Translations under genes and position numbers: made by a program
The notes under the pieces: generated by a model
Told to the model about the DNA's origin: nothing
Seen by the model: only the letters and a program-made list of their open reading frames with translations
Database searches by the model: none
Origin: Comamonadaceae bacterium
Lineage (GTDB): Bacteria; Pseudomonadota; Gammaproteobacteria; Burkholderiales; Burkholderiaceae_C
Assembly (NCBI GenBank): GCA_947380945.1
Contig: CANCTD010000003.1
Span: 1-34,580, forward strand
Direction: 5' to 3'
DNA length: 34,580 nt
Part shown: piece by piece, positions 17,263-26,132 of the stretch
Position numbering within the stretch: position 1 is the stretch's first letter
How the letters are laid out: each line of letters opens with the position of its first letter

Positions 17263-18294
17263 TCAGTCTCCGAACATTTTTTGTTTGAGCTCACGGCGTT
17301 GCTGGGCTTCCAGCGACAGCGTGGCAGTGGGGCGGGCGAGCAGGCGGCCCACGCCGATGGGCTCGCCAGTTTCATCGCAGTAGCCGTATTCGTTGGCGTC
17401 GATGCGGCTGATGGCCTGTTCGATTTTCTTGAGCAATTTGCGTTCGCGGTCGCGGGTGCGCAACTCCAGCGCATGCTCTTCTTCGATGGTGGCACGGTCA
17501 GCCGGGTCGGGCATCACTGAGGTGTCCTCGCGCAGGTGTTCCGTGGTTTCGCCCGCGTTGCTGAGGATGCCGTTCTTGAGTGCCACCAGCTTCAAGCGGA
17601 AGGCGCTCAGTTGCACCTCGTTCATGTATTCGTTATCGGGCATGGCGATCAGCTCGGCGTCGCTCAGGTCACCAGCGGCCTTCTTCTTCCAGTTACCCGC
17701 CAGTTTGGGATCTTTCTTGATGGCATGCGGCACCAGCGGGTGCAACTCGTCGCGGCTGTCGGTCGGCAAAAACGAGGACTTGGCCGCAGTCGAGGCCACG
17801 CTTTGCGCCATGGACGGCACGGTGATTTGTACCAGCCGCGAAGAGGGACGCACCGCTTTGACGATGCCGGTGGCATGCACGATGGGCGCTGCGGGGGGCA
17901 GCGGTGCCGCCTTGGGCTGGGCCGGCTTTGCGGCGGGGGCAGCGGCTTTTACGGGGGCCAAGGGGGCTTTGGCCACAGCCTTGGCCGCTGGTGCTTTGGC
18001 AGGCGCGATGGGCGCGGCCTTGGCGCTGGTTTGAGGGGCGGCTTTGGCAGCGGGCTTGGGCACTGCTGCCGGCACCGCTTTGCTGGGGGCAGCAGCCTTC
18101 TTGGCCGGGACTGCAGCGGGCTTCTTCACCGGTGCGGCGGCGACCTTGGTTGCCGGTTTGGCGCTGGTCTTGGCGGGTGGAGTGGCTTTTGCAGTCGGAG
18201 TCTTCATAGGGGTTGTGGGCTTCACGGGAGCGGCTTTGGAGGGAGCGGGATGGGCTGCTTTGCGCGCAGCAAGGGGTTTGGCGGGGGGTTTCAC
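17263..18294 (-). CDS. dksA: DksA, RNA polymerase-binding regulator, with long Ala/Lys/Pro-rich N-terminal extension
   Basis: DksA enters the RNA polymerase secondary channel and works with ppGpp on rRNA and amino-acid promoters. The C-terminal ~150 residues are the DksA domain. The coiled-coil tip keeps D-x2-D-x-A in DPADRATIEEE. The finger region reads YGYCDETGEPIGVGRLLARPTATLSLEAQ: only the first of the four zinc cysteines remains, so a zinc-free fold is expected. Before the domain lie about 150-190 residues made mostly of Ala, Lys and Pro. The track starts at 18456. The GTG at 18294 has CAGGAGA six bases upstream and is much the better start, giving 343 residues. A 258-base gap to the upstream GTPase gene probably holds its promoter. 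Confidence 0.92.
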   Translation of the reverse strand: MKPPAKPLAARKAAHPAPSKAAPVKPTTPMKTPTAKATPPAKTSAKPATKVAAAPVKKPAAVPAKKAAAPSKAVPAAVPKPAAKAAPQTSAKAAPIAPAKAPAAKAVAKAPLAPVKAAAPAAKPAQPKAAPLPPAAPIVHATGIVKAVRPSSRLVQITVPSMAQSVASTAAKSSFLPTDSRDELHPLVPHAIKKDPKLAGNWKKKAAGDLSDAELIAMPDNEYMNEVQLSAFRLKLVALKNGILSNAGETTEHLREDTSVMPDPADRATIEEEHALELRTRDRERKLLKKIEQAISRIDANEYGYCDETGEPIGVGRLLARPTATLSLEAQQRRELKQKMFGD

Positions 18295-18552
18295 GGCTCG
18301 TCTCCTGTGGGTGCCGGTTGGCTGTAGGGCTGATGCTGGCGTTGCGCCGGTGCCCACCGGCACCGCCGCAGGTGACCCGGCTTCGGCGCGCGAGTGTACA
18401 GGCAAGCCAAGACCCAGCCCCATCCATTGAAACATTGCAGCAAACATCGGCACCACCTGTTCTCCGCGCCACCGGGCACTTACAAAATGCTGCGGCGCAG
18501 CATGGATCGTATTCTGCCCTAAACAGGCCGGTGCCGGCTCTGGCAGGAACCT

Positions 18553-19641
18553 TCAGACCAAGGATTGTTCCAGGCCCTGGCGCAGAATGTCTTGCGGCAT
18601 GTCAATGCCGATAAAAACCATTTTGCTGTGGCGTTGCTCATCGGGGCCCCAAGCCGGGCCCAAATCGCTCCCCATGAGCTGGTGCACGCCCTGGAAAATC
18701 ACCTTGCGCTCGGTGTCTTTCATGTAGAGCACGCCTTTGTAGCGCAGCATGCGCGGCCCATAAATGTTGACGATGGCGCCCAGAAAATCCTCTAGCCGCG
18801 CCGGATCAAAGGCCCGGTTTGACTTGAAGACAAAGCTTTTTACGTCGTCGTCCACATGGTGGTGGTGGCCCGCGCCGTGCGCAGGGTCATGTGCGTGCGC
18901 ATGCTGGTGGGACGGGTGCTCGCAATCGGGGCCGTGCACATGGTCATTGCCGTGGCCATGGTCGTGTTCGTGGTGCGCCTGTTCGTCCTTCAAAAAGTCC
19001 GGGTCTATATCGAGCTTGGCGTTGAGGTTGAAGCCGTACAGGTCGAGCACGTCTTTGATTGCCACCTCGCCGAAATGGACCACGCTTTGCGGCGCGCGCG
19101 GGTTCATGTGGCTCAGGCGGTGCTGGAGCGCTTCCAATTCCTTGGCATCCACCAGATCGGCCTTGCTGATGAAAATCCGGTCGGCAAAACCGACCTGGCG
19201 GCGCGCTTCCTGGCGCTCATTGAGCTGGGTTGCCGCGTGCTTGGCGTCCACCAAAGTCAGGATGGAGTCCAGCAGGTAGGACTCGGCCACTTCATCGTCC
19301 ATGAAAAAGGTTTGCGCCACCGGCCCCGGGTCGGCGAGACCCGTGGTCTCGATCACGACGCGGTCAAAGTGCAGCTCGCCTTTGCGCTTTTTCTCGGCCA
19401 GACTGTGCAGCGTGGCGCGCAGGTCTTCGCGGATGGTGCAGCAAATGCAGCCGTTGCTCATTTGCACGATCTGCTCCGTGGTGTCGGACACCAGGATTTC
19501 GCTGTCGATATTTTCCTCGCCGAACTCGTTTTCCACCACGGCAATTTTCTGGCCGTGGGCTTCGGACAGGATGCGCTTGAGCAAGGTGGTTTTGCCCGCG
19601 CCCAGAAAGCCGGTCAGTATGGTGGTAGGAATCAATTTCAT
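18553..19641 (-). CDS. CobW/COG0523-family metal-chaperone GTPase (ZigA/YjiA-like)
   Basis: This G3E-family GTPase is thought to deliver a metal, usually zinc, to client enzymes. The 362-residue protein has Walker A GFLGAGKTT (11-19) and the metal-binding GCICC motif (64-68). Its switch region is VIETTGLADPGP, and SKADL (159-163) is the guanine-specificity motif. A very His/Asp/Glu-rich stretch at about 222-262 (for example HEHDHGHGNDHVHG) is probably a metal-holding loop. The CobW C-terminal domain follows (FKSNRAFDPARLEDF). It lies 41 bases after pyk, in the same direction. No Zur-like palindrome was recognised nearby, so zinc regulation is not shown. Confidence 0.9.
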   Translation of the reverse strand: MKLIPTTILTGFLGAGKTTLLKRILSEAHGQKIAVVENEFGEENIDSEILVSDTTEQIVQMSNGCICCTIREDLRATLHSLAEKKRKGELHFDRVVIETTGLADPGPVAQTFFMDDEVAESYLLDSILTLVDAKHAATQLNERQEARRQVGFADRIFISKADLVDAKELEALQHRLSHMNPRAPQSVVHFGEVAIKDVLDLYGFNLNAKLDIDPDFLKDEQAHHEHDHGHGNDHVHGPDCEHPSHQHAHAHDPAHGAGHHHHVDDDVKSFVFKSNRAFDPARLEDFLGAIVNIYGPRMLRYKGVLYMKDTERKVIFQGVHQLMGSDLGPAWGPDEQRHSKMVFIGIDMPQDILRQGLEQSLV

Positions 19642-19682
19642 GGCAATTTCAGCAGCGTGGGGCCCAATGTGGCGGTGAAGAC

Positions 19683-21116
19683 TCAGGCGACCTGGCAGAT
19701 CTTCAGCATATTGGTGCCGCCGGGCGCACCCATGGGTTCGCCGCAGGTAATCACATAGACATCGCCACCTTGCACGATGCCACGTTTTTTAAGGTGGTTC
19801 TCGGCTTCCAGCAAGGCCGAATCGCGGTTGCTGCTGGTGTCCATCAACAGCGGGCGCACGTTGCGGTACAGGGCCATGCGGCGCTGGCTGCTCAGGCGCG
19901 GTGTGAGGGCGTAAATCGGCACATGGATCAGGTGGCGGCTCATCCACAGGGCGGTGGAGCCGCTGTCGGTCATGGCCACAATCGCTTTGGCACCCATGTG
20001 GTGGGCGGTAAACAGCGAACCCATGGCAATGGACTGGTCGATGCGGGCAAAGGTTTTGCCGATGAAGTCAGCATCGAGTTTGACCTGCTGGCTTTCTTCG
20101 GCCGCCAGGCAGATTTGCACCATTTCCTTGATGGTCTCCAGCGGGTATTTGCCAGCGGCAGTTTCGGCCGACAGCATCACGGCGTCGGTCCCATCCAGCA
20201 CGGCGTTGGCCACATCGCTGACCTCGGCGCGGGTGGGCACCGGGTTGGTGATCATGGACTCCATCATCTGGGTGGCGGTAATCACCACCTTGTCGAGCTC
20301 GCGCGCCATTTTGATCATGCGCTTTTGCAAGGCAGGGACCGCGGCGTTGCCAACTTCGACTGCCAGATCGCCGCGCGCGACCATGATGGCGTCGCTGGCG
20401 CGCAGGATTTCTTCGAGTTTGGGGATGGCTTCGGCGCGCTCAATCTTGGCGATCAGTGCGGGCGTGTGGTTGAACTCGGCACCGGCCACGTTACAGAGCT
20501 GGCGCGCCATTTCCATGTCGGTGGCGTTTTTGGGGAAGCTCACCGCCACATAGTCGGCCTGGAAAGCCATTGCTGTGCGGATGTCTTCCATGTCTTTGGC
20601 AGTCAGCGCCGGGGCGGTCAGGCCGCCACCTTTTTTGTTGATGCCCTTGTTGTTGGAGAGTACGCCGCCCAGCGTGACCACGGTGTGGACCTGCTCGCCG
20701 ACTACCTTGGTGACGGTAATCACAATCAGTCCGTCGTTGAGCAGCAAAACGTCGCCCGCTTTCACTTCCCGTGGCAGTGCTTTGTAGTCCAGCCCAACGC
20801 CCTGGATATCGCCCAACTCGGTGCGCAGTGCGTCCAGCACAAAGGGCTGCCCGACCTCGAGCATGACCTTGCCTTCGGCAAATTTTCCGACGCGAATCTT
20901 CGGGCCTTGCAAATCCGCCATGATGGCGACTTCGCGTCCGGCGCGTTGCGCAACGGTGCGCACCATCGCGGCGCGGTCGATATGGTCCTGCGCTGTGCCG
21001 TGGCTGAAATTGAGCCGCACCACGTTCACGCCGGCCCGGATCATTTCTTCCAATAAAGCCGGATCGCTGGACGCAGGGCCGAGGGTGGCCACGATTTTGG
21101 TTGCGCGAAGCGCCAT
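19683..21116 (-). CDS. pyk: Pyruvate kinase
   Basis: This glycolytic enzyme converts phosphoenolpyruvate and ADP to pyruvate and ATP. The ATG at 21116 follows a strong AAGGAG six bases upstream and gives 477 residues. The longer track start at 21188 is unlikely. The protein opens RATKIVATLGPASSDP, and VNVVRLNFSHG and IMADLQGPKIRVG follow. The active-site helix is MVARGDLAVEVGNAAVP, and the K/Mg region includes ATQMMESMI and EVSDVANAVLDGTDAVMLS. The C-terminal allosteric domain is complete. The gene is followed closely by the CobW-family GTPase and preceded by mnmA 89 bases away. Confidence 0.96.
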   Translation of the reverse strand: MALRATKIVATLGPASSDPALLEEMIRAGVNVVRLNFSHGTAQDHIDRAAMVRTVAQRAGREVAIMADLQGPKIRVGKFAEGKVMLEVGQPFVLDALRTELGDIQGVGLDYKALPREVKAGDVLLLNDGLIVITVTKVVGEQVHTVVTLGGVLSNNKGINKKGGGLTAPALTAKDMEDIRTAMAFQADYVAVSFPKNATDMEMARQLCNVAGAEFNHTPALIAKIERAEAIPKLEEILRASDAIMVARGDLAVEVGNAAVPALQKRMIKMARELDKVVITATQMMESMITNPVPTRAEVSDVANAVLDGTDAVMLSAETAAGKYPLETIKEMVQICLAAEESQQVKLDADFIGKTFARIDQSIAMGSLFTAHHMGAKAIVAMTDSGSTALWMSRHLIHVPIYALTPRLSSQRRMALYRNVRPLLMDTSSNRDSALLEAENHLKKRGIVQGGDVYVITCGEPMGAPGGTNMLKICQVA

Positions 21117-21205
21117 GGAAATCTCCTTTGTATGGGAATCAACGCGGTGTACGCGGGTCTTGCCATTGTCCCATGCGCGTAGGGACAAACGGTTACATCA
21201 CAGCA

Positions 21206-22357
21206 TCAAGCTGGCCCCGCGCCTGCCTGGATCACGCCGCCGCCCAGGCACACATCACCTTGGTAGACCACTGCAGACTGCCCCGGTGTGACCGCCCATT
21301 GCGCCTGCGCGAAGTCCAGCGTGAATGCGTTTGGCGCGTGGCCGTCTGCTTGGAAGCTGCAGGTGGCATCCGCTTGGCGGTAGCGGGTTTTCGCACCCAG
21401 GGTAGCGGCGCCGGCGGGCGGCGCGCCGGCTACCCAGCTTGTGTCGGCGGCGTGTAACTGCAGCGACTGCAACCACGGGTGATCATGTCCTTGCACCACC
21501 CACAGCGTATTGCTCGCCATGTCTTTGCGCGCCACAAACCAGGGCGCATGTTCGCCGCCGCCTTTTTGCGCGCCCCGCGCCTTCAGCCCGCCAATGCCCA
21601 GGCCCTGGCGCTGGCCCAGGGTGTAGAAAGACAGTCCGACATGCTGGGCAATCGTCTGGCCCTTGTCGTTCTTGATCGGGCCAGGCGCATGGGCGATGTA
21701 GCGGTTCAGAAATTCGCGGAACGGCCGCTCACCGATAAAGCAAATACCGGTCGAGTCCTTCTTCTTGGCGTTGGGCAGGCCGATTTCGTCCGCAATCCGC
21801 CGCACCTCGGTCTTGAGAAGCTCGCCCACCGGAAACAGGGTTTTGGCCAGCTGGGCTTGCGTCAGCCGGTGCAAAAAATAGCTTTGGTCTTTCGCCGGAT
21901 CCAGGCCCTTGCGCAGTTCATGCAAGCCGGTGGCCGGGTTGCGCCGCACGCGCGCGTAATGGCCGGTGGCGATGTGGTCGGCACCCAGACGCATTGCGTG
22001 GTCCAAAAATGCTTTGAACTTGATCTCCGCGTTGCACAGCACATCGGGGTTGGGCGTGCGACCGGCGGAATACTCGCGCAAAAATTCGGCGAATACCCGG
22101 TCTTTGTAATCGGCGGCAAAGTTGACATGCTCGATCTCGATGCCCAGCACATCCGCCACCGCCGCAGCGTCCACAAAATCGATGTTGGACGAACAGTATT
22201 CGTTGTCGTCATCGTCTTCCCAATTTTTCATGAAGATGCCCACCACCTCATGGCCCTGGCGCTTGAGCAGGTAAGCCGTGACCGCCGAATCAACGCCGCC
22301 GCTTAAGCCGACCACGATGCGTTGTTTGGCTTGGGTGCTTAAGGCTGCTTGGGTCAT
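21206..22357 (-). CDS. mnmA: MnmA, tRNA-specific 2-thiouridylase
   Basis: This enzyme thiolates U34 of tRNAs for Lys, Glu and Gln, taking sulfur from the TusABCDE relay. The PP-loop ATPase motif GLSGGVDS is at about 17-24. The two catalytic cysteines are C108 in [12 protein letters not shown] and C206 in [16 protein letters not shown]-type recognition appears as [10 protein letters not shown], and the C-terminal beta domain ends [13 protein letters not shown]. At 383 residues it is near the family norm. It lies 23 bases downstream of the nudJ-like gene, the same neighbour order as in E. coli, which supports both names. Confidence 0.96.
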   Translation of the reverse strand: MTQAALSTQAKQRIVVGLSGGVDSAVTAYLLKRQGHEVVGIFMKNWEDDDDNEYCSSNIDFVDAAAVADVLGIEIEHVNFAADYKDRVFAEFLREYSAGRTPNPDVLCNAEIKFKAFLDHAMRLGADHIATGHYARVRRNPATGLHELRKGLDPAKDQSYFLHRLTQAQLAKTLFPVGELLKTEVRRIADEIGLPNAKKKDSTGICFIGERPFREFLNRYIAHAPGPIKNDKGQTIAQHVGLSFYTLGQRQGLGIGGLKARGAQKGGGEHAPWFVARKDMASNTLWVVQGHDHPWLQSLQLHAADTSWVAGAPPAGAATLGAKTRYRQADATCSFQADGHAPNAFTLDFAQAQWAVTPGQSAVVYQGDVCLGGGVIQAGAGPA

Positions 22358-22380
22358 TGACTGATTTTAGGAGCGGCGCC

Positions 22381-22887
22381 TCAGCCCAGCGGCCCGTACA
22401 CACTCGCATCCGTGCGGACCAACTCCAGCGGGTAGCGCTGTCCGCGCAGGTAGTCTTCCATACAGGCCAGCAGGTAGGCGCTGCGGTGGCGCGCGCGGGT
22501 GGCGCGGATTTCGTCCGGTGTGAGCCACAGGGTGCGCACGATGCCGGTGTCCAGGCTGCGCCCGGCTATGGCTTCGCCTACGCTGCCGCAGAACGCAAAG
22601 CGCATATAGCTGATGTCTTCGCCTTGCGGCCAGTTGGGGCTGGCCGGGCGCTGGAATCGGCCGTAGTAGATGCCCAGCAGGGCGGTGGGGGTGAAGGCAT
22701 GGGCGGTTTCCTCCAGCACTTCGCGTACACAGGCTTCCTGGGGTGACTCGCCGGGATCCAGATGGCCCGCCGGGTTGTTCAAGCGCAGACCTTCGGGCGT
22801 GTGCTCCTCAATCAGCAGAAAGCGGCCGTCGCGTTCGATGACGGCGGCCACAGTGGTGCTGGGTTTCCAGCGTTCGGACAAAGACAT
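22381..22887 (-). CDS. nudJ: Nudix hydrolase, NudJ-like phosphatase
   Basis: This is a 168-residue Nudix enzyme. The Nudix box GHLDPGESPQEACVREVLEETA matches G-x5-E-x7-REVxEExG with Ala in place of the last Gly. The start WKPSTTVAAVIERDGRFLLIEE and the C-terminal GQRYPLELV resemble NudJ. NudJ hydrolyses thiamin pyrophosphate precursors and nucleoside triphosphates. The ATG at 22887 with an upstream AGG is the sensible start; the track frame to 23250 adds 121 Arg/Pro-rich residues. Placement directly upstream of mnmA matches enterobacteria. The in vivo substrate is not visible from sequence. Confidence 0.9.
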   Translation of the reverse strand: MSLSERWKPSTTVAAVIERDGRFLLIEEHTPEGLRLNNPAGHLDPGESPQEACVREVLEETAHAFTPTALLGIYYGRFQRPASPNWPQGEDISYMRFAFCGSVGEAIAGRSLDTGIVRTLWLTPDEIRATRARHRSAYLLACMEDYLRGQRYPLELVRTDASVYGPLG

Positions 22888-23179
22888 GGTGATTACCTGA
22901 CCAGTGCGGTTGTTGGAATGGCGTTGGCCCGGTCGGCTCCGCTGTCCCCGTGCATTGCGCAGCGGGATTATCGGGAGTTTCAGGCGCAAGACGGCCTGTC
23001 GCACCCTGGGAAAGCAGGCCACACATGCTGTGCGGCGCACGCTGAAGGTTCCGGATGCGATGGGTTTCGGTCGGGGTATTTCCCTAGTTGTGCGTTGGCG
23101 GACCCTGGCAACCCAAGGGTCAAACTCATGTAAGCTTGGCGCAAGTTCGCGCCGCGCAGGCGTTTCCAAGGAGTTTTCC

Positions 23180-24310
23180 ATGCAGATTGGCGTACCCGCC
23201 GAAACCGTAGCGGGCGAAACCCGCGTCGCCGCCACGCCCGAGACCGTCAAAAAGCTGGTAGCCGCAGGCCACCGCGTGCGGGTGCAGGCTGGCGCCGGTC
23301 TGGCATCCAGTGTGACCGACGCAGCCTACCAGGCCGCCGGTGCCGAGCTTTGTTCGGCGGCCGAGGCATTGGGTAGCGAGATGGTGCTCAAGGTCGCCGC
23401 CCCGCAGGGTGGTGAGTTGCAGCAGATGCAGGCTGGATCGGCTGTTGTGGGCATGCTGAATCCGTTCGACAAAAGCGGTTTGCAGCAAATGGCACTGGCC
23501 GGTTTGAGCGCTTTCGCGCTGGAGGCCGCGCCCCGTACGACGCGGGCCCAAAGCATGGACGTGCTGTCCTCCCAAGCCAATATTGCCGGTTACAAAGCCA
23601 TCATGCTGGCGGCTGATAAATACCAGCGATTTTTCCCCATGCTGATGACGGCGGCCGGAACGGTGAAGGCGGCGCGGGTGGTAATTTTGGGCGTGGGCGT
23701 GGCCGGCTTGCAGGCGATTGCCACCGCCAAGCGCATGGGCGCGGTGATCGAGGCCTCGGACGTGCGTCCCAGCGTCAAGGAGCAAGTCGAGTCGCTGGGT
23801 GCCAAGTTCATAGATGTGCCCTTTGACACCGCCGAGGAGCGCGAGGCCGCTGAGGGTGTGGGCGGATACGCCCGCCCCATGCCGCAAAGCTGGCTGGATC
23901 GGCAGAAGGCCGAGGTGGCCAAGCGGGTGGCGCTGGCCGACATCGTAGTGTCGACTGCGCTGATTCCGGGCCGGGCGGCCCCGGTGCTGGTGACCGAGGA
24001 GATGGTCAAGAGCATGAAGCCGGGTTCGGTGATCGTCGATCTGGCCGCGGGCAAGGCGGCTGACGGCATAGCCGGTAACTGCGTGCTGACCCAGGCCGGG
24101 CGCACCGTGCAGGCGCACGGCGTGACGCTGGTGGGCGAAACCAATCTGCCCGCGCTGGTCGCTGCAGATGCGTCGGCCCTGTACGCCCGCAACGTGCTGG
24201 ACTTTTTGAAACTCGTCACCACCAAAGAGGCGGCGTTTCACCTCAACCTGGAAGACGACATTGTTGCCGCCTGCATGGTTGCCCACGGCGGCGCGGTGAC
24301 GCGCCCCTGA
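23180..24310 (+). CDS. pntAA: PntAA, NAD(P) transhydrogenase alpha subunit part 1 (NAD-binding)
   Basis: This is the soluble NAD(H)-binding dI domain of the proton-translocating transhydrogenase. The ATG at 23180 has AAGGAG six bases upstream; the 468-codon track frame extends it wrongly. The 376-residue product begins [20 protein letters not shown], like alanine dehydrogenases. The NAD fold motif is [14 protein letters not shown] (about 167-180), and the mobile-loop part includes [20 protein letters not shown]. The alpha chain is split, with its membrane part encoded by the next gene. The 292 bases before it, shared with divergent nudJ, contain a small hairpin (GACCCT/AGGGTC, 23101-23121) but no promoter I can name. 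Confidence 0.95.
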   Translation: MQIGVPAETVAGETRVAATPETVKKLVAAGHRVRVQAGAGLASSVTDAAYQAAGAELCSAAEALGSEMVLKVAAPQGGELQQMQAGSAVVGMLNPFDKSGLQQMALAGLSAFALEAAPRTTRAQSMDVLSSQANIAGYKAIMLAADKYQRFFPMLMTAAGTVKAARVVILGVGVAGLQAIATAKRMGAVIEASDVRPSVKEQVESLGAKFIDVPFDTAEEREAAEGVGGYARPMPQSWLDRQKAEVAKRVALADIVVSTALIPGRAAPVLVTEEMVKSMKPGSVIVDLAAGKAADGIAGNCVLTQAGRTVQAHGVTLVGETNLPALVAADASALYARNVLDFLKLVTTKEAAFHLNLEDDIVAACMVAHGGAVTRP

Positions 24311-24360
24311 AACGGCTGTGCGTACACACCACCACTCCTGAATCCGACCCCCACACTTTT

Positions 24361-24678
24361 ATGCAAGTCGATCACACCATCATCAACCTGATTATTTTTG
24401 TCCTGGCCATTTATGTGGGCTACCACGTGGTCTGGACTGTGACACCCGCGCTGCACACGCCTTTGATGGCGGTGACCAACGCGGTGTCGGCCATCATCAT
24501 TGTCGGTGCGATGCTGGCGGCGGCCCTGACTGTCACACCGCTGGGTAAAACCATGGGCGTGTTGGCCGTGGCATTGGCCGCTGTCAATGTGTTCGGCGGA
24601 TTTCTGGTGACCCGGCGGATGTTGGAAATGTTCCGCAAGAAAGACAAAAAAGCGCCTGCCGCAGGAGACCAAGCATGA
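24361..24678 (+). CDS. pntAB: PntAB, NAD(P) transhydrogenase alpha subunit part 2 (membrane)
   Basis: This is a small membrane subunit of 105 residues with three hydrophobic helices: [37 protein letters not shown] and [19 protein letters not shown]. It corresponds to the alpha-chain part of the membrane domain dII. It ends with a basic tail ([13 protein letters not shown]). A 50-base gap separates it from pntAA. Its stop overlaps the pntB start as ATGA, and the AGGAGA that serves pntB lies inside it. Confidence 0.94.
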   Translation: MQVDHTIINLIIFVLAIYVGYHVVWTVTPALHTPLMAVTNAVSAIIIVGAMLAAALTVTPLGKTMGVLAVALAAVNVFGGFLVTRRMLEMFRKKDKKAPAAGDQA

Positions 24679-26102
24679 GTATGAATCTGGTGACCCTGCT
24701 GTACCTGGTGGCCAGCGTTTGTTTTATTCAGGCGCTCAAGGGCCTGAGCCATCCAACCACCTCCATCCGCGGCAATATGTTCGGTATGGCCGGTATGGCT
24801 ATTGCGGTGCTGACCACCGCCGCGCTGATCGTCAACCTGGCTGGTCATGCCGATGGCCTGAGCTGGGTGCTTTTGGGTCTGGTAGTGGGCGGCGGCGCAG
24901 GTGCTGTCATGGCGCAGCGCGTCGAGATGACAAAAATGCCTGAGCTGGTCGCATTCATGCACAGCATGATCGGTTTGGCAGCCGTTTTTATTGCCGTGGC
25001 TGCAGTGGTGGAGCCGGCAGCTTTTGGCATTACCGCCCAGGGCGCGGGCACGCTGGATATTCCGGCAGGTAACCGGCTGGAGTTGTTCCTCGGTGCCGCC
25101 ATTGGCGCGATCACCTTCAGCGGCTCGGTAATCGCCTTCGGCAAGCTGTCGGGCAAATACAAGTTCCGCCTGTTCCAGGGTGCGCCTGTGGTGTTTGCCG
25201 GACAGCACATGCTCAATCTGGTGCTGGGCGTGCTGACGCTGGGGCTGGGCGCGGTCTTCATGTTCACCGGGAACTGGGATGCGTTTCTGGGCATGCTGGC
25301 GCTGTCATTTGTTTTGGGCGTTTTGATCATCATCCCGATTGGCGGGGCCGACATGCCTGTGGTGGTGTCCATGCTCAACAGCTACTCGGGCTGGGCAGCT
25401 GCGGGTATCGGCTTCAGCCTGAACAACAGCATGCTGATCATTGCCGGCAGCCTGGTTGGCTCGTCCGGTGCGATCCTGAGCTACATTATGTGCAAGGCCA
25501 TGAACCGGGCCTTCTTGAACGTGATTCTGGGCGGTTTCGGCGGTGAGGCCGGCGTGGCAGCGGGTGCAACTGAACAGCGCCCGGTCAAGAGCGGCAGCGC
25601 CGACGACGCGGCCTTTGTGCTCAGCAACGCCGAAACCGTGATCATTGTTCCAGGCTACGGTCTGGCCGTAGCCCGTGCCCAGCATGCGGTCAAAGAGTTG
25701 GCGCACAAGCTGACCGAGCACGGTATCACCGTCAAGTACGCCATACACCCGGTTGCGGGTCGTATGCCGGGGCATATGAATGTGCTGCTGGCTGAGGCGG
25801 AGGTGCCTTATGACCAGGTGTTTGAGATGGAAGACATCAATGGCGAGTTCGGGCAGGCCGATGTGGCCATCATTCTGGGCGCGAACGACGTGGTCAACCC
25901 GGCAGCGATGACCAAGGGCAGCCCGATTTACGGCATGCCGATTCTGGAGGCCTACAAGGCCAAAACCATCATCGTGAACAAGCGTTCTATGGCCGCGGGC
26001 TATGCCGGTTTGGATAACGAGTTGTTCTATATGGACAAAACCATGATGGTCTTCGGAGACGCCAAAAAAGTCGTCGAGGACATGGTCAAGGCGATTGAAT
26101 AG
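24675..26102 (+). CDS. pntB: PntB, NAD(P) transhydrogenase beta subunit
   Basis: This 475-residue subunit combines the rest of the membrane proton channel with the NADP(H)-binding dIII domain. The first ~280 residues hold about eight or nine hydrophobic helices. They include [16 protein letters not shown], whose histidine lies in the proton path region. The dIII domain has [20 protein letters not shown], the NADP-binding fold, then [20 protein letters not shown], and [10 protein letters not shown] and [11 protein letters not shown] near the end. With PntAA and PntAB it couples proton entry to making NADPH from NADH. An AGGAGA seven bases before the start supports it. Confidence 0.97.
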   Translation: MSMNLVTLLYLVASVCFIQALKGLSHPTTSIRGNMFGMAGMAIAVLTTAALIVNLAGHADGLSWVLLGLVVGGGAGAVMAQRVEMTKMPELVAFMHSMIGLAAVFIAVAAVVEPAAFGITAQGAGTLDIPAGNRLELFLGAAIGAITFSGSVIAFGKLSGKYKFRLFQGAPVVFAGQHMLNLVLGVLTLGLGAVFMFTGNWDAFLGMLALSFVLGVLIIIPIGGADMPVVVSMLNSYSGWAAAGIGFSLNNSMLIIAGSLVGSSGAILSYIMCKAMNRAFLNVILGGFGGEAGVAAGATEQRPVKSGSADDAAFVLSNAETVIIVPGYGLAVARAQHAVKELAHKLTEHGITVKYAIHPVAGRMPGHMNVLLAEAEVPYDQVFEMEDINGEFGQADVAIILGANDVVNPAAMTKGSPIYGMPILEAYKAKTIIVNKRSMAAGYAGLDNELFYMDKTMMVFGDAKKVVEDMVKAIE

Positions 26103-26132
26103 GGCGGCTCCCGTGCTGCGCAGGACATTGCG

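Noticed and set aside
22904-23179. The 92-codon N-terminal extension of PntAA in the ORF track
   Set aside because: AAGGAG lies at ideal distance from the ATG at 23180, and MQIGVPAET is the normal start of the family. The extension is Arg-rich and non-homologous.
24420-25208. A 262-codon minus frame opposite pntAB/pntB
   Set aside because: Antisense of membrane-protein genes, giving His/Gln-rich filler with no domain.
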